The notes: generated from the letters alone by a model not told the origin. 64,000 nucleotides of DNA from Sphingomonas sp. Leaf230 (GCF_001421745.1 NZ_LMKW01000011.1:124001-188000), one strand, 5' to 3'; shown: positions 25,204 to 35,943, counted from the first letter of the stretch. Numbers and translations: made by a program.

Positions 25204-26612
25204 AGTCGATAGGCTTGCTTGACGAGGTCGTAGGCGAGCGCACGGGCGACCTCGTGCGCCTCATCCTCTTCGAGCCGGTGTTCGGCGACGAGTTTCGCCA
25301 GGAACGCGCAGTCCATCCTGCGCGCAACATCGTGTCGCGCGGGGATCGACAGGAAGGCGCGCGTATCGTCGTTGAAGCCGACGGTGTTGTAGAAGCCGGC
25401 GGTCTCGGTCGCGCGTTTGCGGAAGCGGCGCATGCCCTCCGGACTATCGTGGAACCACCAGGGCGGGCCAAGCCGCAGCGACGGATAATGCCCGGCGAGC
25501 GGGGCGAGCTCGCGGGAATAGGTGTCCTCGTCCAGCGTGAAGAGGATCAGCGTCAGGCGAGGATCGTTGCCGAACCGGTCGAGCAGCGGTTTCAGCGCGC
25601 GGACGAACTCGCCGGGCAGCGGGATGTCGCCACCCTTGTCGCGACCGAAGCGTGCCAGCACCGAGGTGTTGTGGCTGCGCGAGACGGCAGGGTGAAGCTG
25701 CATCACCATACCGTCCTCGACCGACATCGCCGCCATCTCGGTCAGCATCTGCGCGCGGAAGAGTTCGGCCTCGGCTGCGGTCGGCTGCGCCATGACGCGC
25801 GCATAGAGTGCCTCGGCTTCGGCGGGCGTCAGGTCTGCCGTCGAGGCCGACGGGTGGCCGTGATCGGTCGAGGTTGCGCCCGCATCACGGAAGCGCGCGC
25901 GGTGGAAGCGGTGCGCGGCGAGATAGCCCGCATAGCTGCCGACGTCTTCGCCCGCGGTCTCGCCGAAACGGCGGACGTTGGAGGCGAAGCCCGGCGTCTC
26001 GGGATCGACGACCGGGTCGGGACGATAGGCGGTGACGACGCGGCCGTTCCAGTCGCTCGCACGGATCGCGGCGTGGTGGTCGAGCGGGTCGAGCGGGCTT
26101 TCGGTGGTCGCGATCAGTTCGATGCCGAACCGGTCGAATAGCGCGCGCGGGCGGAACTCGGGGATCTTCAGCGCGGCATCGATCGTGTCGAAATACAGGT
26201 CCGCGGTCGCAGGTTCGAGACGGACGTCGATCGCGAACGCCTCGGCGAAAACCCAGTCGAGCCACATCCGCGACGGCGTGCCGCGGAACAGATGGTAGTT
26301 TGCCGCGAAGATATTCCAGATCTTTCGCGGATCGGTCTCGGTCGCGCTACCGTCCACCGTCGGCACGCCGAGCGCTTCCAGCGGCACGCCCTGGCTGTAG
26401 AGCATCCGGAACACATAATGATCGGGCACGATCAGCAACGATGCGGGATCGCTGAACGCTTCGTTCCGCGCGAACCATGCCGGATCGGTGTGCCCATGCG
26501 GGCTGACGATCGGCAGGTCCTTCACGCCCGCATGCAGCGCGCGGGCGATGTCGCGGGTACGGCCGTCGCTGGGAAAGAGGCGATCGGGATGGAGGCGTAG
26601 CGGATGGGTCAT
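25200..26612 (-). CDS. uxaC: glucuronate isomerase (uronate isomerase)
   Basis: 470 residues, normal for UxaC. It interconverts D-glucuronate and D-fructuronate (and galacturonate and tagaturonate). The amidohydrolase-type metal motif SPHGHTDPAWF places His39 and His41. Other family stretches are FRGTPSRMWLDW, IATTESPLDPLDHHA, MVMQLHPAVSRSHN and FNDDTRAFLSIPARHDVARR. The start ATG 26612 overlaps the transporter stop (ATGA) and the stop overlaps the lactonase start, so three genes are coupled. Its product needs a fructuronate reductase (UxuB) before mannonate dehydratase can act; no such gene is seen in the window. Confidence 0.95.
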   Translation of the reverse strand: MTHPLRLHPDRLFPSDGRTRDIARALHAGVKDLPIVSPHGHTDPAWFARNEAFSDPASLLIVPDHYVFRMLYSQGVPLEALGVPTVDGSATETDPRKIWNIFAANYHLFRGTPSRMWLDWVFAEAFAIDVRLEPATADLYFDTIDAALKIPEFRPRALFDRFGIELIATTESPLDPLDHHAAIRASDWNGRVVTAYRPDPVVDPETPGFASNVRRFGETAGEDVGSYAGYLAAHRFHRARFRDAGATSTDHGHPSASTADLTPAEAEALYARVMAQPTAAEAELFRAQMLTEMAAMSVEDGMVMQLHPAVSRSHNTSVLARFGRDKGGDIPLPGEFVRALKPLLDRFGNDPRLTLILFTLDEDTYSRELAPLAGHYPSLRLGPPWWFHDSPEGMRRFRKRATETAGFYNTVGFNDDTRAFLSIPARHDVARRMDCAFLAKLVAEHRLEEDEAHEVARALAYDLVKQAYRL

Positions 26613-27895
26613 GCGAGGCGTTCCGGATCGACGGGAGTATAGTGCGGTACGAGCAGGTGGATAACCAGCAACGCGACAAGATAGGCGCATCCGGCCACCA
26701 CGAAGATAGGACCATAGCTACCGACGCCGGCGAGGATAGTACCCGCGAACTTGGCCATCAGCATGCCGCCGAATGCTCCGGCCAGCCCGCCGAGACCGAT
26801 CACCGATCCGCCCATGCCGCGTGGGAACAGGTCACCGGGGATCGCGTACACGTTGGCGGAGAAGCCCTGGTGACACGCGCACGCCAAGCCGATCGCCGCG
26901 ACCGCCCACCACAGCCCGGGTGCCTGCGCGGCGAAGATGATCGGCAGGGCGAACAGCGCGCAGGCGAACAGCGCAGTCTTTCGCGCACGGTTGGGCGTCT
27001 GGCCGCGTGCCAGCAGTCGCGACGAGAACCAGCCGCCCGCGACCGATCCGACGTCGGCCAGCACGTACACCGCGACCAGCGGCGGGCCGAAATCGAGCAT
27101 CTTCACGCCGTATTGCCGATTGAAGAAGTCAGGGAGCCAGAACAGGAAGGTCCACCACACCGGGTCGATCAGGAACCGGCCGAGCATGTACGCCCAGGTT
27201 TGTCGCAGCCGCAGCAGCGTACGCCAGCGGACCGGCTTGGAGGCGGGGACCGGATCGGCTTCGATCCATGCCAGTTCCTCAGGCGTCACGCGCGGATGCT
27301 TGCGCGGTGAGCGGTAGAAGGCGAGCCAGGCGACCAGCCAGAGCACGGTCAGCGCGCCGGTCGCGATGAACGCCATCCGCCAGCCGAACGTCACCGCGAT
27401 CACCGGCACGATCAACGGCGTGAGGATCGCCCCGACGTTCGAGCCCGCGTTGAAGATGCCGATCGCCAGCGCGCGTTCGCGTTGCGGAAACCATTCGTTC
27501 GCCGCCGCCAGTGCCGCCGGAAACGCACCGGCCTCGCCGATCGCAAGCGGGATACGCGCGAAGATCATCATGCCCGCGCTGGTGAACAGCGCATGCGCGA
27601 CATGACCGATCGTCCACAGCGTCACCGCGACCGCATAGCCGATCTTCGCGCCGACCCGGTCGACGAACCGCCCGAACAGGACATAGGCGATGCCGTAGGC
27701 GGCCTGGAATGCGATCGCGAGATCGGCATAGCCCTGCTCGCTCCAGTTATAGCGCGCCTGGAGTTCGGGTTTGAGCACCGGCAGCACGAGCCGGTCGATA
27801 TAGCTCAGCGCGACCGCGGCGAAGAGCAACGCACAGACGATCCACCGCACCTTGCCGCGCGGCTTCTCGCTGCCGGGAGCGGCGGTCTCGTTCAC
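26609..27895 (-). CDS. exuT: MFS hexuronate transporter (ExuT-like)
   Basis: About 428 residues, 12 membrane helices, ACS-type MFS. Visible family features are [19 protein letters not shown] in helix 1 and loop, [18 protein letters not shown] (motif A region), [23 protein letters not shown] and [17 protein letters not shown], both strongly typical of hexuronate/phthalate transporters. It would bring glucuronate or aldouronate across the inner membrane. The start is taken as GTG 27895, which overlaps the upstream TGA as GTGA; a GTG at 27904 would add three residues. It lies between mannonate dehydratase and uronate isomerase, which supports a uronate substrate. Confidence 0.9.
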   Translation of the reverse strand: MNETAAPGSEKPRGKVRWIVCALLFAAVALSYIDRLVLPVLKPELQARYNWSEQGYADLAIAFQAAYGIAYVLFGRFVDRVGAKIGYAVAVTLWTIGHVAHALFTSAGMMIFARIPLAIGEAGAFPAALAAANEWFPQRERALAIGIFNAGSNVGAILTPLIVPVIAVTFGWRMAFIATGALTVLWLVAWLAFYRSPRKHPRVTPEELAWIEADPVPASKPVRWRTLLRLRQTWAYMLGRFLIDPVWWTFLFWLPDFFNRQYGVKMLDFGPPLVAVYVLADVGSVAGGWFSSRLLARGQTPNRARKTALFACALFALPIIFAAQAPGLWWAVAAIGLACACHQGFSANVYAIPGDLFPRGMGGSVIGLGGLAGAFGGMLMAKFAGTILAGVGSYGPIFVVAGCAYLVALLVIHLLVPHYTPVDPERLA

Positions 27896-29103
27896 CAGTT
27901 GCACAGCGTGCCATCCTCGAGACGCGCGACCGGGAGATAGGCGCGCTTGTAGTCGTAGGTCGCGGCAAGATCCTCGTCGATGTCGACGCCGAGCCCCGGC
28001 GCCTCGCCCGGATGCATCATGCCGTCGTCGAAACTGTATGCGTGCGGGAACACCGCATCGGTCTCGTCGGTGTGCGGCATATGCTCCTGCACGCCGAAAT
28101 TGGGCACCGACAGCCCGAAATGCAGCGCCGCCGCCATCGCGACCGGCGACAGGTCGGTCGCGCCGTGGCAGCCGGTCCGCACCTGATACAGGTCGGCGAG
28201 CGACGCGATCCGGCGCAGATGCGTGATGCCGCCGGCATGCACGACGGTCGCGCGGATATAGTCGATCAGCTGGTTCTGGATCAGGTCCTTCGCGTCCCAG
28301 ATCGAATTGAACACCTCGCCCACCGCGATCGGCGTCGTCGTGTGGTGGCGGATCAGCTTGAACGCCTCCTGGTTTTCGGCGGGCGTAGGGTCCTCGATCC
28401 AGAAGAGGTTGTACGGCTCGAGCGCCTTGCCAAGCCGTCCCGCCTCGATCGGGGTCAGCCGGTGATGGATATCGTGCAGCAGATGCACGTCCCAGCCCAT
28501 CGCCTCACGCGCGGCCTTGAAGAGTTCGGGGACGACGCGGAGATATTTCTCGGTCGACCAGACGCTCTCGCTCGGCAGGTCCGCGTCGGCGGGCTCGTAG
28601 CGCGCGCCGTGCTTGGCGACGCCGTAGGTCGAGGCGAGCCCCGGTACGCCGCACTGCAGCCGGATCGCCTTGTAGCCCTTGGCCTGTTCCGCCTTTGCGA
28701 CCTCGATCGTGTCCTCGATCGTCGTGCCGTTGGCGTGCGCGTAGACCATGCACGCATCGCGCGCCGCGCCGCCGAGCAACTGGTACACCGGCAACCCCGC
28801 GAGCTTGCCCTTGATGTCCCAGAGCGCGGTGTCGACCGCAGCGATCGCCGCCATCGTCACCGGGCCGCGGCGCCAATACGCACCCTTGTAGAGATACTGC
28901 CAGACGTCCTCGATCCGGTGCGCATCGCGGCCGATCAGGCACGGCACGACGTGATCGGTTAGATAGCTCGCGACGCTCAACTCGCGGCCGTTGAGCGTGG
29001 CGTCGCCGAGTCCGGTGGTGCCATCGTCGCACTCGATCTTCAGCGTGACGAAATTGCGTCCCGGACAGGTGACGATGACTCGGGCGGAAACGATCTTGGG
29101 CAT
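27892..29103 (-). CDS. manD: D-mannonate dehydratase, ManD type (enolase superfamily)
   Basis: 403 residues, one more than the characterised Novosphingobium ManD. It dehydrates D-mannonate to 2-keto-3-deoxygluconate. Metal ligands and catalytic residues can be read: Asp211 and His213 in [11 protein letters not shown], Glu237 in FWIEDPTP, Glu263 in AVGEVFNS, His313 in [10 protein letters not shown], and Tyr160 in GLASTYG as the likely base. These match the ManD pattern and not that of the unrelated UxuA. ATG 29103 has GAAGGACC upstream. It is 10 bases after the GH3 gene and overlaps the transporter gene, so it sits inside the uronate operon. Confidence 0.95.
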   Translation of the reverse strand: MPKIVSARVIVTCPGRNFVTLKIECDDGTTGLGDATLNGRELSVASYLTDHVVPCLIGRDAHRIEDVWQYLYKGAYWRRGPVTMAAIAAVDTALWDIKGKLAGLPVYQLLGGAARDACMVYAHANGTTIEDTIEVAKAEQAKGYKAIRLQCGVPGLASTYGVAKHGARYEPADADLPSESVWSTEKYLRVVPELFKAAREAMGWDVHLLHDIHHRLTPIEAGRLGKALEPYNLFWIEDPTPAENQEAFKLIRHHTTTPIAVGEVFNSIWDAKDLIQNQLIDYIRATVVHAGGITHLRRIASLADLYQVRTGCHGATDLSPVAMAAALHFGLSVPNFGVQEHMPHTDETDAVFPHAYSFDDGMMHPGEAPGLGVDIDEDLAATYDYKRAYLPVARLEDGTLCNW

Positions 29104-29113
29104 CGAAGGTCCT

Positions 29114-31522
29114 TCAGGCGATTTCGAGGATGGCGGATTTCAGCTGTGCCGAACTCGGCCCGGCCATGATCGTGAACAGGCCCGGTTCGACGACCTCGCG
29201 CATGTCGACGTCCCACAATGCGAACGCGTCGGGGCCGAGCGTGAAGCGCAACGTCCGCCGCTCGCCGGGCGCGAGCGTCACGCGTTCGAAGCCCCTCAGC
29301 TCCATCACGGGTCGCGCGACCGACGATACCTGGTCGCGGACATATAGCTGCACGACCTCGTCGCCGGCGCGTTGGCCGATATTGGCGACGTCGACCTCGA
29401 CACCGACGCTGCCGGCGATGCCGATCTTCGCTGCCAACAGCCGCGGTGCGCTAACCTCGAAGCGTGTGTAGCTGAGGCCGTGCCCGAACGGGAACAACGG
29501 CGCCGTCTCCGCGAACAGATAGCCACGCTGGGTCGAGGGCTTGCGGTTGTAATAGAACGGCACCTGGCCGACTTCGCGCACCACGGTCACGGGCAGCTTT
29601 GCGCCCGGATTGATCCGCCCGAACAGCGCCTCGGCCATCGCGGTGCCGCCCTCCTGCCCCGGATACCAGCATTCCAGCACCGCGTTCGCCTTCGCGATCA
29701 CGCCCGGCCAGCTCGGTGGACGGCCGTTGATCGCCGCGATCACGATCGGCTTGCCCAACGCATGCAGCGCGTCGAACAGCGCGTTCTGCTCACTCAGCAG
29801 GTCCAGCGTGGTGCGGTCCCCGAGATGGTTCTTCGAGAACCCCTCGCGGCTGGTCTGCTCGGTATCACCGATCGCAAGGATGATCGTATCGACCCCGCGT
29901 GCGACCTCGACCGCCTCGGCGATCAGCGCGCGGTTCTTTTCCGGATTGGCGAGCAACACCTCGTCCTGCGATCGATCCTCGCTCTGGGTGATGAACACGC
30001 CTTGCGCATGGACGATCGTCGCCGTGCTGCCGACCAACGCACGCACGCCGTCGAGCAGCGATACCGACTGGCGCGGCGGCGCGGAATAGCCTCCGAGCCG
30101 GGCGATCGCCGCGTTCGGGCCGATCACTGCGATCTTGCCCGCGGGTGCAAGCGGCAGCGTGCCGTCGTTCGTGAGCAGGCACATCGATTTGCGGGCAGCC
30201 TCCAGCGCGACGCCGCGCGCTTCCGCGTTACCGGTCAGACGAGCGGCGGCGCGGGGATCGACCGGCGACTCCTCGAACAGGCCGGAGCGGAACTTCAATG
30301 CCAGCATGCTTGCGCAGGCGGCGTCGACCTGCGCGATGGGAACCGTCCCCGCGCGCACCTGGGCGGGGAGCGTGCGGTAGGCCAGGCCATCAGGCAACGC
30401 ACTGTCGACGCCGGCCGCCAGTGCGAGTTTCGCCGCCCCGTTCAGGTCGCGCGCGACGTGGTGGATCGTGTCGAGTTCCTCGATCGCGCCGTAATCGCTG
30501 ACGATCGCGCCTGAAAATCCCCATTCGCCACGCAGCACGTCGCCGAGCAGCCAGTGGTTCGCATGGCTCGGGACGCCGTCGATCTCGTTATAGGACGGCA
30601 TCACCGCGCCGATCCCGGTGCGCGTCACGACGGCGCGGAACGGCGGGAAGAAGCTCTCGCGCAGTTCGCGCTCGCCGATCGGAGCGGGACCGATATTGTT
30701 GCCCGCCTGGGGTTGGCCGTGCCCGGTCATGTGTTTCAGCGTCGCGAAGACCTTGCCCGGCGCCAGCGTCGTGCTGTCGCCCTGCAGCCCCTCGACCGCG
30801 GCGACCCCCATCTCGCCGCACAGATACGGATCCTCGCCGAACGTCTCCTCGATCCGGCCCCAGCGCGGGTCGCGGGCGATATCGACGACCGGCGACAGCG
30901 AGAGGTGGCTGCCGTGTGCGCGCACTTCGCGGCCGATGATCGCCTGTCCGCGGCGCATCAGGTCGCGGTCGAAGCTGCCTGCCATGCCGATCGCCTGCGG
31001 AAACATCGTCGCGTCGGGCGCCATGTATCCGTGCAGCGATTCCTCGTGGAAGATCACCGGGATGCCGAGCCGCGTGCCCCGCGCCCAGCGCTGGACCGCG
31101 TTGACGAACGCAATCGTCGAAGCCGTCCCCCGCCACGCGGCCCCAGTGCCGCCGGCCGTCACCGCCACCGACGGCCCGCCGCGCTTGTCGGACGGCCGCG
31201 TGACCTGCCCGAACCCCGCCGGATACGCCGCGGTCGCGCGCGCCGGATCGAAATCGAGGCCACCTGGCACCATCACGTCAGCCTTGGTCGCCCACAGGGA
31301 AATGGTCTGGCCAACTTTCTCCTCCAGCGTCATCCGCGCCATCAGGTCGCGGACCCGAAGATCGACCGGCGCGCGGGAATCGCGGTAGGTGGGTGACGCG
31401 GTCGCGGCGTACGCAACCCCGGGAATGAGCCCTGTAATGGAGACCGAGCCGAGCAGGCCGAAAAGGTCACGCCGGGTCGGCATCAAAGTCGGGGCACTCC
31501 CTACTGTCTTCGTACCGGCCAA
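29114..31522 (-). CDS. GH3 beta-glycosidase (beta-glucosidase/beta-xylosidase), Tat-exported
   Basis: About 802 residues. [17 protein letters not shown] near the N-terminus is a twin-arginine signal. The GH3 (alpha/beta)8 domain contains [27 protein letters not shown] (KH) and the nucleophile region [13 protein letters not shown] with the catalytic Asp. The alpha/beta sandwich shows AVIGPNAA and [14 protein letters not shown] fibronectin-III-like domain closes the protein ([26 protein letters not shown]). The apparent start is TTG 31522, which has AGGAG six bases upstream; ATG 31483 is an alternative. As first gene of the uronate operon it probably trims xylo-oligosaccharides, though beta-glucosidase activity is equally possible. 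Confidence 0.92.
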   Translation of the reverse strand: MAGTKTVGSAPTLMPTRRDLFGLLGSVSITGLIPGVAYAATASPTYRDSRAPVDLRVRDLMARMTLEEKVGQTISLWATKADVMVPGGLDFDPARATAAYPAGFGQVTRPSDKRGGPSVAVTAGGTGAAWRGTASTIAFVNAVQRWARGTRLGIPVIFHEESLHGYMAPDATMFPQAIGMAGSFDRDLMRRGQAIIGREVRAHGSHLSLSPVVDIARDPRWGRIEETFGEDPYLCGEMGVAAVEGLQGDSTTLAPGKVFATLKHMTGHGQPQAGNNIGPAPIGERELRESFFPPFRAVVTRTGIGAVMPSYNEIDGVPSHANHWLLGDVLRGEWGFSGAIVSDYGAIEELDTIHHVARDLNGAAKLALAAGVDSALPDGLAYRTLPAQVRAGTVPIAQVDAACASMLALKFRSGLFEESPVDPRAAARLTGNAEARGVALEAARKSMCLLTNDGTLPLAPAGKIAVIGPNAAIARLGGYSAPPRQSVSLLDGVRALVGSTATIVHAQGVFITQSEDRSQDEVLLANPEKNRALIAEAVEVARGVDTIILAIGDTEQTSREGFSKNHLGDRTTLDLLSEQNALFDALHALGKPIVIAAINGRPPSWPGVIAKANAVLECWYPGQEGGTAMAEALFGRINPGAKLPVTVVREVGQVPFYYNRKPSTQRGYLFAETAPLFPFGHGLSYTRFEVSAPRLLAAKIGIAGSVGVEVDVANIGQRAGDEVVQLYVRDQVSSVARPVMELRGFERVTLAPGERRTLRFTLGPDAFALWDVDMREVVEPGLFTIMAGPSSAQLKSAILEIA

Positions 31523-31570
31523 GATTATCTCCTAATGTGAAACGCGGCATTGCTGTCGAAGCCGTCGTCG

Positions 31571-31584
31571 TGATAGCGATAACA
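31571..31584. promoter_or_regulatory. LacI-family operator consensus site in a divergent promoter region
   Basis: TGATAGCGATAACA fits every fixed position of the general LacI-family pattern TGnTAnCGnTAnCA with a central CG. It lies in the 115-base gap between the GH3-manD-exuT-uxaC operon (minus) and the GH67-esterase operon (plus), so one bound repressor could control both. No LacI-type regulator gene is in the window; it would be encoded elsewhere. Confidence 0.6.
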
Positions 31585-31637
31585 TGGCTGATCATCCGCG
31601 ATCCTGTCAATGTGGTGCGGAACGGCGGGAGAGGATT

Positions 31638-33761
31638 ATGACGATATTCGGCCGATGGATCGGTAAGTTCGTGCTTCTGTTCGGAGCGGTAATTGGTTTG
31701 ACCGGACCGGCGCAAGCTGAAGACGGCTATGATCTCTGGCTGCGATATCCGGCTTCAGCGACGGCAGGCGCGCGTGGCGCAACCACGATCGAGACGCGCG
31801 GCGATACGCCTACGCTCAAGGCGGCAGCAGCGGAATTACGCCGCGGCTTAGGCCTGTTCGGGACGAGCACGCTGCCGATCCTGCTGGCCACCACCAGCGA
31901 TCGCGACGTCGCAGCACTTCGCCTTCCGCTGGCAGCGCTCGGCGATGAGGGGTACCGCGTCGGACGAGTTACGCTCGGCTCCCGCCGTGTGCTTCTCGTC
32001 ACCGCCAACACCGATCGCGGTATTCTATACGGCAGCTTCGCGCTGCTGCGTCACCTGCAGACCGGCGGCGGCATCGACCGAATCGATTTGACCTCAACTC
32101 CGCGCGTGAAGCTGCGCGTGCTCAACCATTGGGACAATCTGGATGGCGTGGTCGAGCGTGGCTATGCCGGCGCGTCGCTGTGGGATTGGTGGACGCTCCC
32201 CGACTTCCGCGACCCGCGCTACACCGATTACGCGCGCGCCAACGCGTCGCTCGGGATCAACGGGACCGTCCTCAACAACGTCAACGCGAAGGCCGACAGC
32301 CTGACCGCGCGGTATATCGCCAAGGCTGCTGCGCTTGCCGACGTATTCCGGCCGTACGGGATAAAGGTATATCTGTCGGCACGGTTCTCGGCCCCGATCG
32401 AACTCGGCGGGATGAAGACCGCCGACCCGCTCGATCCGCAAGTCGCTGCGTGGTGGAAAGCGAAGACCGACGAAATCTATCGCAGCATTCCCGATTTCGG
32501 CGGCTTCCTGGTCAAGGCGAACAGCGAGGGCCAGCCGGGCCCGCGCGATTATCACCGCAGCCATGCGGACGGCGCCAACATGCTCGCCGCCGCGGTTGCA
32601 CCGCATGGCGGGATCGTGATGTGGCGCGCGTTCGTCTATGCCGAGACCGACCCCGATGACCGCGCGAAGCAGGCTTATACCGAATTCAAGCCGCTCGACG
32701 GCAAGTTCGCGCCGAACGTCATCGTTCAGGTCAAGAACGGTGCGATCGACTTTCAGCCGCGCGAGCCGTTCCACCCGCTGTTCGGCGCGATGCCCAAGAC
32801 CCCGCTGATGATCGAGTTCCAGATCACCAAGGAGTATCTCGGCTTCGCGACGCACCTCGCCTATCTCGGGCCGCTGTTCGCCGAGACGCTCGGCCGCGAG
32901 ACGATGCGGACGCCCGGCGAAACCGTGGCGAAGGTCGTCGATGGCTCGGTCGAAGGTCATAGACTTACCGGCATGGCGGGCGTGGCGAATATCGGCCGCG
33001 ACCGCGACTGGGCAGGCTCCACCTTCAACCAGGCGAACTGGTACGCGTTCGGCCGGATGGCGTGGGATCCGACGCTCGGCGCCGCCCCGGTCGCGCGCGA
33101 ATGGGCGGCGATGACGTTCGCGCCCTCCCCCGCCGTCGTCGATCCCGTGGTCGCGATGATGATGGGATCGCGCGAGGCGGTAATCGACTACATGACACCC
33201 CTCGGCCTCGCGCACGTCATGGCGACGGGGCATCACTACGGCCCCGGCCCGTGGGTGGCCGACCTCAAGCGCCCCGAATGGAACCCGGTCTATTACCACC
33301 GCGCCGACAAGGCCGGGATTGGCTTCGACCGGACCAAGACGGGGAGCAACGCGGTTGCGCAATATGCGCCGGAGCTTGCCCGCAAGCTGGCCGCCCCTGC
33401 AACGACGCCGGAGCGCGACCTGTTGTGGTTCCACCATGTGCCTTGGACGTACCGGACGAACTCAGGGCGATCGGTCTGGGCGGAGATGGTCCATGATTAC
33501 GATGCAGGCGTCGGCTACGTGGCCGGCATGCGTCGGCAGTGGGACGGCGTGAAGCCGCAGGTCGATGCCGAGCGCTGGGCAAAGACCGCGACGTATCTAG
33601 CGGTCCAAGAGCGCGAGGCGCGCTGGTGGCGCGATGCGAGCCTTGCCTATTGGATGTCGGTCAACGGCCTGCCGCTGCCGGCTGGAGCCGCGGCACCCGC
33701 GCATGACCTTGCATGGTACAAGGCGCAGCGCTTTCCGTACGCGCCCGGCAACCCGCAATAG
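31638..33761 (+). CDS. aguA: GH67 alpha-glucuronidase
   Basis: 707 residues, normal for GH67. It removes (4-O-methyl)glucuronic acid from the end of aldouronic acids made from glucuronoxylan. A signal peptide ends at TGPAQA (27). The N-terminal domain is followed by a TIM barrel with RVLNHWDNLDGVVERGYAG, near-invariant in the family. Glu298 (FLVKANSEGQPGP), Asp371 (QVKNGAIDFQPREP) and Glu399 (FQITKEYLG) are the likely acid and base residues by comparison with known GH67 enzymes, from memory. ATG 31638 has GAGAGG upstream. It is probably periplasmic and co-transcribed with the esterase/deacetylase 34 bases downstream. Confidence 0.95.
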   Translation: MTIFGRWIGKFVLLFGAVIGLTGPAQAEDGYDLWLRYPASATAGARGATTIETRGDTPTLKAAAAELRRGLGLFGTSTLPILLATTSDRDVAALRLPLAALGDEGYRVGRVTLGSRRVLLVTANTDRGILYGSFALLRHLQTGGGIDRIDLTSTPRVKLRVLNHWDNLDGVVERGYAGASLWDWWTLPDFRDPRYTDYARANASLGINGTVLNNVNAKADSLTARYIAKAAALADVFRPYGIKVYLSARFSAPIELGGMKTADPLDPQVAAWWKAKTDEIYRSIPDFGGFLVKANSEGQPGPRDYHRSHADGANMLAAAVAPHGGIVMWRAFVYAETDPDDRAKQAYTEFKPLDGKFAPNVIVQVKNGAIDFQPREPFHPLFGAMPKTPLMIEFQITKEYLGFATHLAYLGPLFAETLGRETMRTPGETVAKVVDGSVEGHRLTGMAGVANIGRDRDWAGSTFNQANWYAFGRMAWDPTLGAAPVAREWAAMTFAPSPAVVDPVVAMMMGSREAVIDYMTPLGLAHVMATGHHYGPGPWVADLKRPEWNPVYYHRADKAGIGFDRTKTGSNAVAQYAPELARKLAAPATTPERDLLWFHHVPWTYRTNSGRSVWAEMVHDYDAGVGYVAGMRRQWDGVKPQVDAERWAKTATYLAVQEREARWWRDASLAYWMSVNGLPLPAGAAAPAHDLAWYKAQRFPYAPGNPQ

Positions 33762-33795
33762 CGACGCGCTGACACTATATGAGGACGAGGACGCG

Positions 33796-35937
33796 ATGAT
33801 GAGACGGTGGCCGGTAGCGCTGGTGTTGGGCGCTCTGATCGTGACGGGCGCAGGCGCGCGGGACACTGCGTCGACCCGAGACGCACATTGGATTGCAACA
33901 TGGGGATCGTCGCAGATGATCGCCGAGGGGGACAATGCGCTCCCGGCCGATCGGGCCGGCGCGATCACGCTACGGCAGGTGGTGCGGGTCTCGGCCGGCG
34001 GCGAACGCGTACGCATTCGACTCTCCAACGCGTTCGGCACGCGCCCACTGGCGATCGGCGGTGCGCACGTCGCCCGATCGGTCGCCCCCGGCACACCGCG
34101 GATCGAAGGCGGCGCGCGGCTGACCTTCTCCGGCCGTAGCGACGCGGTCATCCCGGCCGGCGCGGAAATGTATAGCGACGCTGTCGCGTTGCCCGTTGCA
34201 GCCGGTGCAGACATCGCCATCAGCCTATATCTGCCGGACGCCGCCAGCCCGCAGACCGGCCACCCCGGCTCTCGCGCGACGAGTTTCACGCTGGCCGGCA
34301 ACGCAGTGGCGGACGCGACGTTGGCGGGCGCGACGCCGACGACGCACTGGTATGCGATCGCGGATGTCGAGGTCGCTGCCGCGCCGGCGGCGGGTACGAT
34401 CGTCGCGATCGGCGACTCGATCACCGATGGTTACGGCGTGAAGCCCGAGCGCAACACCCGCTGGCCTGACGTGCTAGCACAAAGACTTCGCGGAACGACG
34501 GCGACACGAGCGATCGGCGTCGTCAATGCGGGGATCGGCGGCAATCGCGTGTTGCTCGACGGGCTTGGCCCCAATCTGCTCGCGCGTTTCGATCGCGACG
34601 TGATCGCACGCAGCGGCGTGCGCTGGGCGATCGTGTTGGAAGGCATCAACGACCTTGGCGTCCTGACGCGCGAGGCCCCGGCAACCCCTGCGCAACATGC
34701 CGCGATCGTCGCGCAGATCACGGCGGGCTTTTCGCAGGTCGTCGCGCGTGCACATGCTCACGGGATCAAGATGATCGGCGGGACGGTGATGCCGTTCGGC
34801 GGCAATACCTATTATCATCCGACCGCGGAGAACGAGGCGGATCGGCAGGCCGTCAACACGTTCATCCGCACGTCCGGAGTGTTCGACGCCGTCATCGATT
34901 TCGACAAGGTGATGCGCGATCCGGCGCATCCCGACCGGCTGTCCCCCGCGTATGATTCGGGTGATCACCTGCACCCGTCGGAGGCCGGCTATCGGACGAT
35001 GGGCGAGGCCGTACCGCTGAGTCTGTTTGGTAATTCGCGCGCGTCGAACCGGCCGCGATCGGTCATTGGCGTTGCGGCGCCGGTGCCGGTCGGCCCCTCG
35101 AACCGCGCGGACAAACGTCCTGCCATTGCACTTACCTTCGACGATATTCCTGCTCATGGGCCGCTGGTGCCCGGACAGACTCGGGTGGATGTGATTCGGG
35201 CGATTACCGGGGCGCTGGCCGCGGCGAAGGCGCCTGCGTTCGGGTTTCTGAACGCGGGGTTCGGGCTTGATGCGCCGGATGATGCTGCGAAGGCGATAGC
35301 GGCGTGGCGTGCTGCCGGACTGCCGCTTGGCAATCATACCTATTCGCATGCCAATCTGGATACGGTGGGTGTGGCGGCGTTTGCGGCCGATGTGGTGCGG
35401 AACGAGGCACCGCTTGCCGCCGCCGCGAAGGGGACCGACTGGCATTGGTTTCGGTATCCGTTCCTTTCCGAGGGTAGTTCGCCGGCGGTTCGCGACGCGG
35501 CTCGTGCCGACCTCAGGGCTCGCGGGTATCGGGCTGCGGCGGTGACGATGAGTTTTAGCGATTTCAGCTGGAACCCGGTTTACGCCGCCTGCTCGGTCAA
35601 GCGGGATGCGGGGGCGATCGCCAAGCTGGAGGCCAGCTTTCTGGGCGATGCGCGGACTGCGGCGTTGGCGGCGCGGGCGCGGGCCAAGGCTCAGGTGGGG
35701 CGGGATATTCCCTATGTCCTGCTGATGCATGTCGGCGCGTTCGATGCGCGGATGTTACCCAAGCTGCTCGCTCTGTACCGCGAGATGGGGTTCCGTTTCG
35801 TGACGCTGCCCGAGGCGGAAGCCGATCCCTATTATGCGCGGGCGATCGACCTTTCGCTGCCGGGGCCGACGCCGTCGCTCGCCGGTCCGCCTACCCTACC
35901 CGCGCTGGCCGGTCCGCCGGCGGGGCTTTGTAGCTGA
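33796..35937 (+). CDS. SGNH/GDSL esterase fused to a CE4 polysaccharide deacetylase
   Basis: 713 residues in two enzyme domains. A signal peptide ends near GAGA (20). Residues about 30-405 are an SGNH hydrolase: a jelly-roll-like start (WIATWGSSQ), block I IVAIGDSITDGYG with Ser208, block II GGNRVLLDG, block III EGINDLG and block V DHLHPSEAGY with Asp and His. Residues about 440-690 are a NodB/CE4 domain: ALTFDDIPAHG (metal Asp), LGNHTYSHANLD (H-x3-H), WFRYPFL and LLMHVGAFDA. Both domain types are known among acetylxylan esterases, so the fusion probably strips acetyl groups from xylan. It follows GH67 closely. No linker low-complexity region is obvious between domains. Confidence 0.88.
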   Translation: MMRRWPVALVLGALIVTGAGARDTASTRDAHWIATWGSSQMIAEGDNALPADRAGAITLRQVVRVSAGGERVRIRLSNAFGTRPLAIGGAHVARSVAPGTPRIEGGARLTFSGRSDAVIPAGAEMYSDAVALPVAAGADIAISLYLPDAASPQTGHPGSRATSFTLAGNAVADATLAGATPTTHWYAIADVEVAAAPAAGTIVAIGDSITDGYGVKPERNTRWPDVLAQRLRGTTATRAIGVVNAGIGGNRVLLDGLGPNLLARFDRDVIARSGVRWAIVLEGINDLGVLTREAPATPAQHAAIVAQITAGFSQVVARAHAHGIKMIGGTVMPFGGNTYYHPTAENEADRQAVNTFIRTSGVFDAVIDFDKVMRDPAHPDRLSPAYDSGDHLHPSEAGYRTMGEAVPLSLFGNSRASNRPRSVIGVAAPVPVGPSNRADKRPAIALTFDDIPAHGPLVPGQTRVDVIRAITGALAAAKAPAFGFLNAGFGLDAPDDAAKAIAAWRAAGLPLGNHTYSHANLDTVGVAAFAADVVRNEAPLAAAAKGTDWHWFRYPFLSEGSSPAVRDAARADLRARGYRAAAVTMSFSDFSWNPVYAACSVKRDAGAIAKLEASFLGDARTAALAARARAKAQVGRDIPYVLLMHVGAFDARMLPKLLALYREMGFRFVTLPEAEADPYYARAIDLSLPGPTPSLAGPPTLPALAGPPAGLCS

Positions 35938-35943
35938 TTACCG

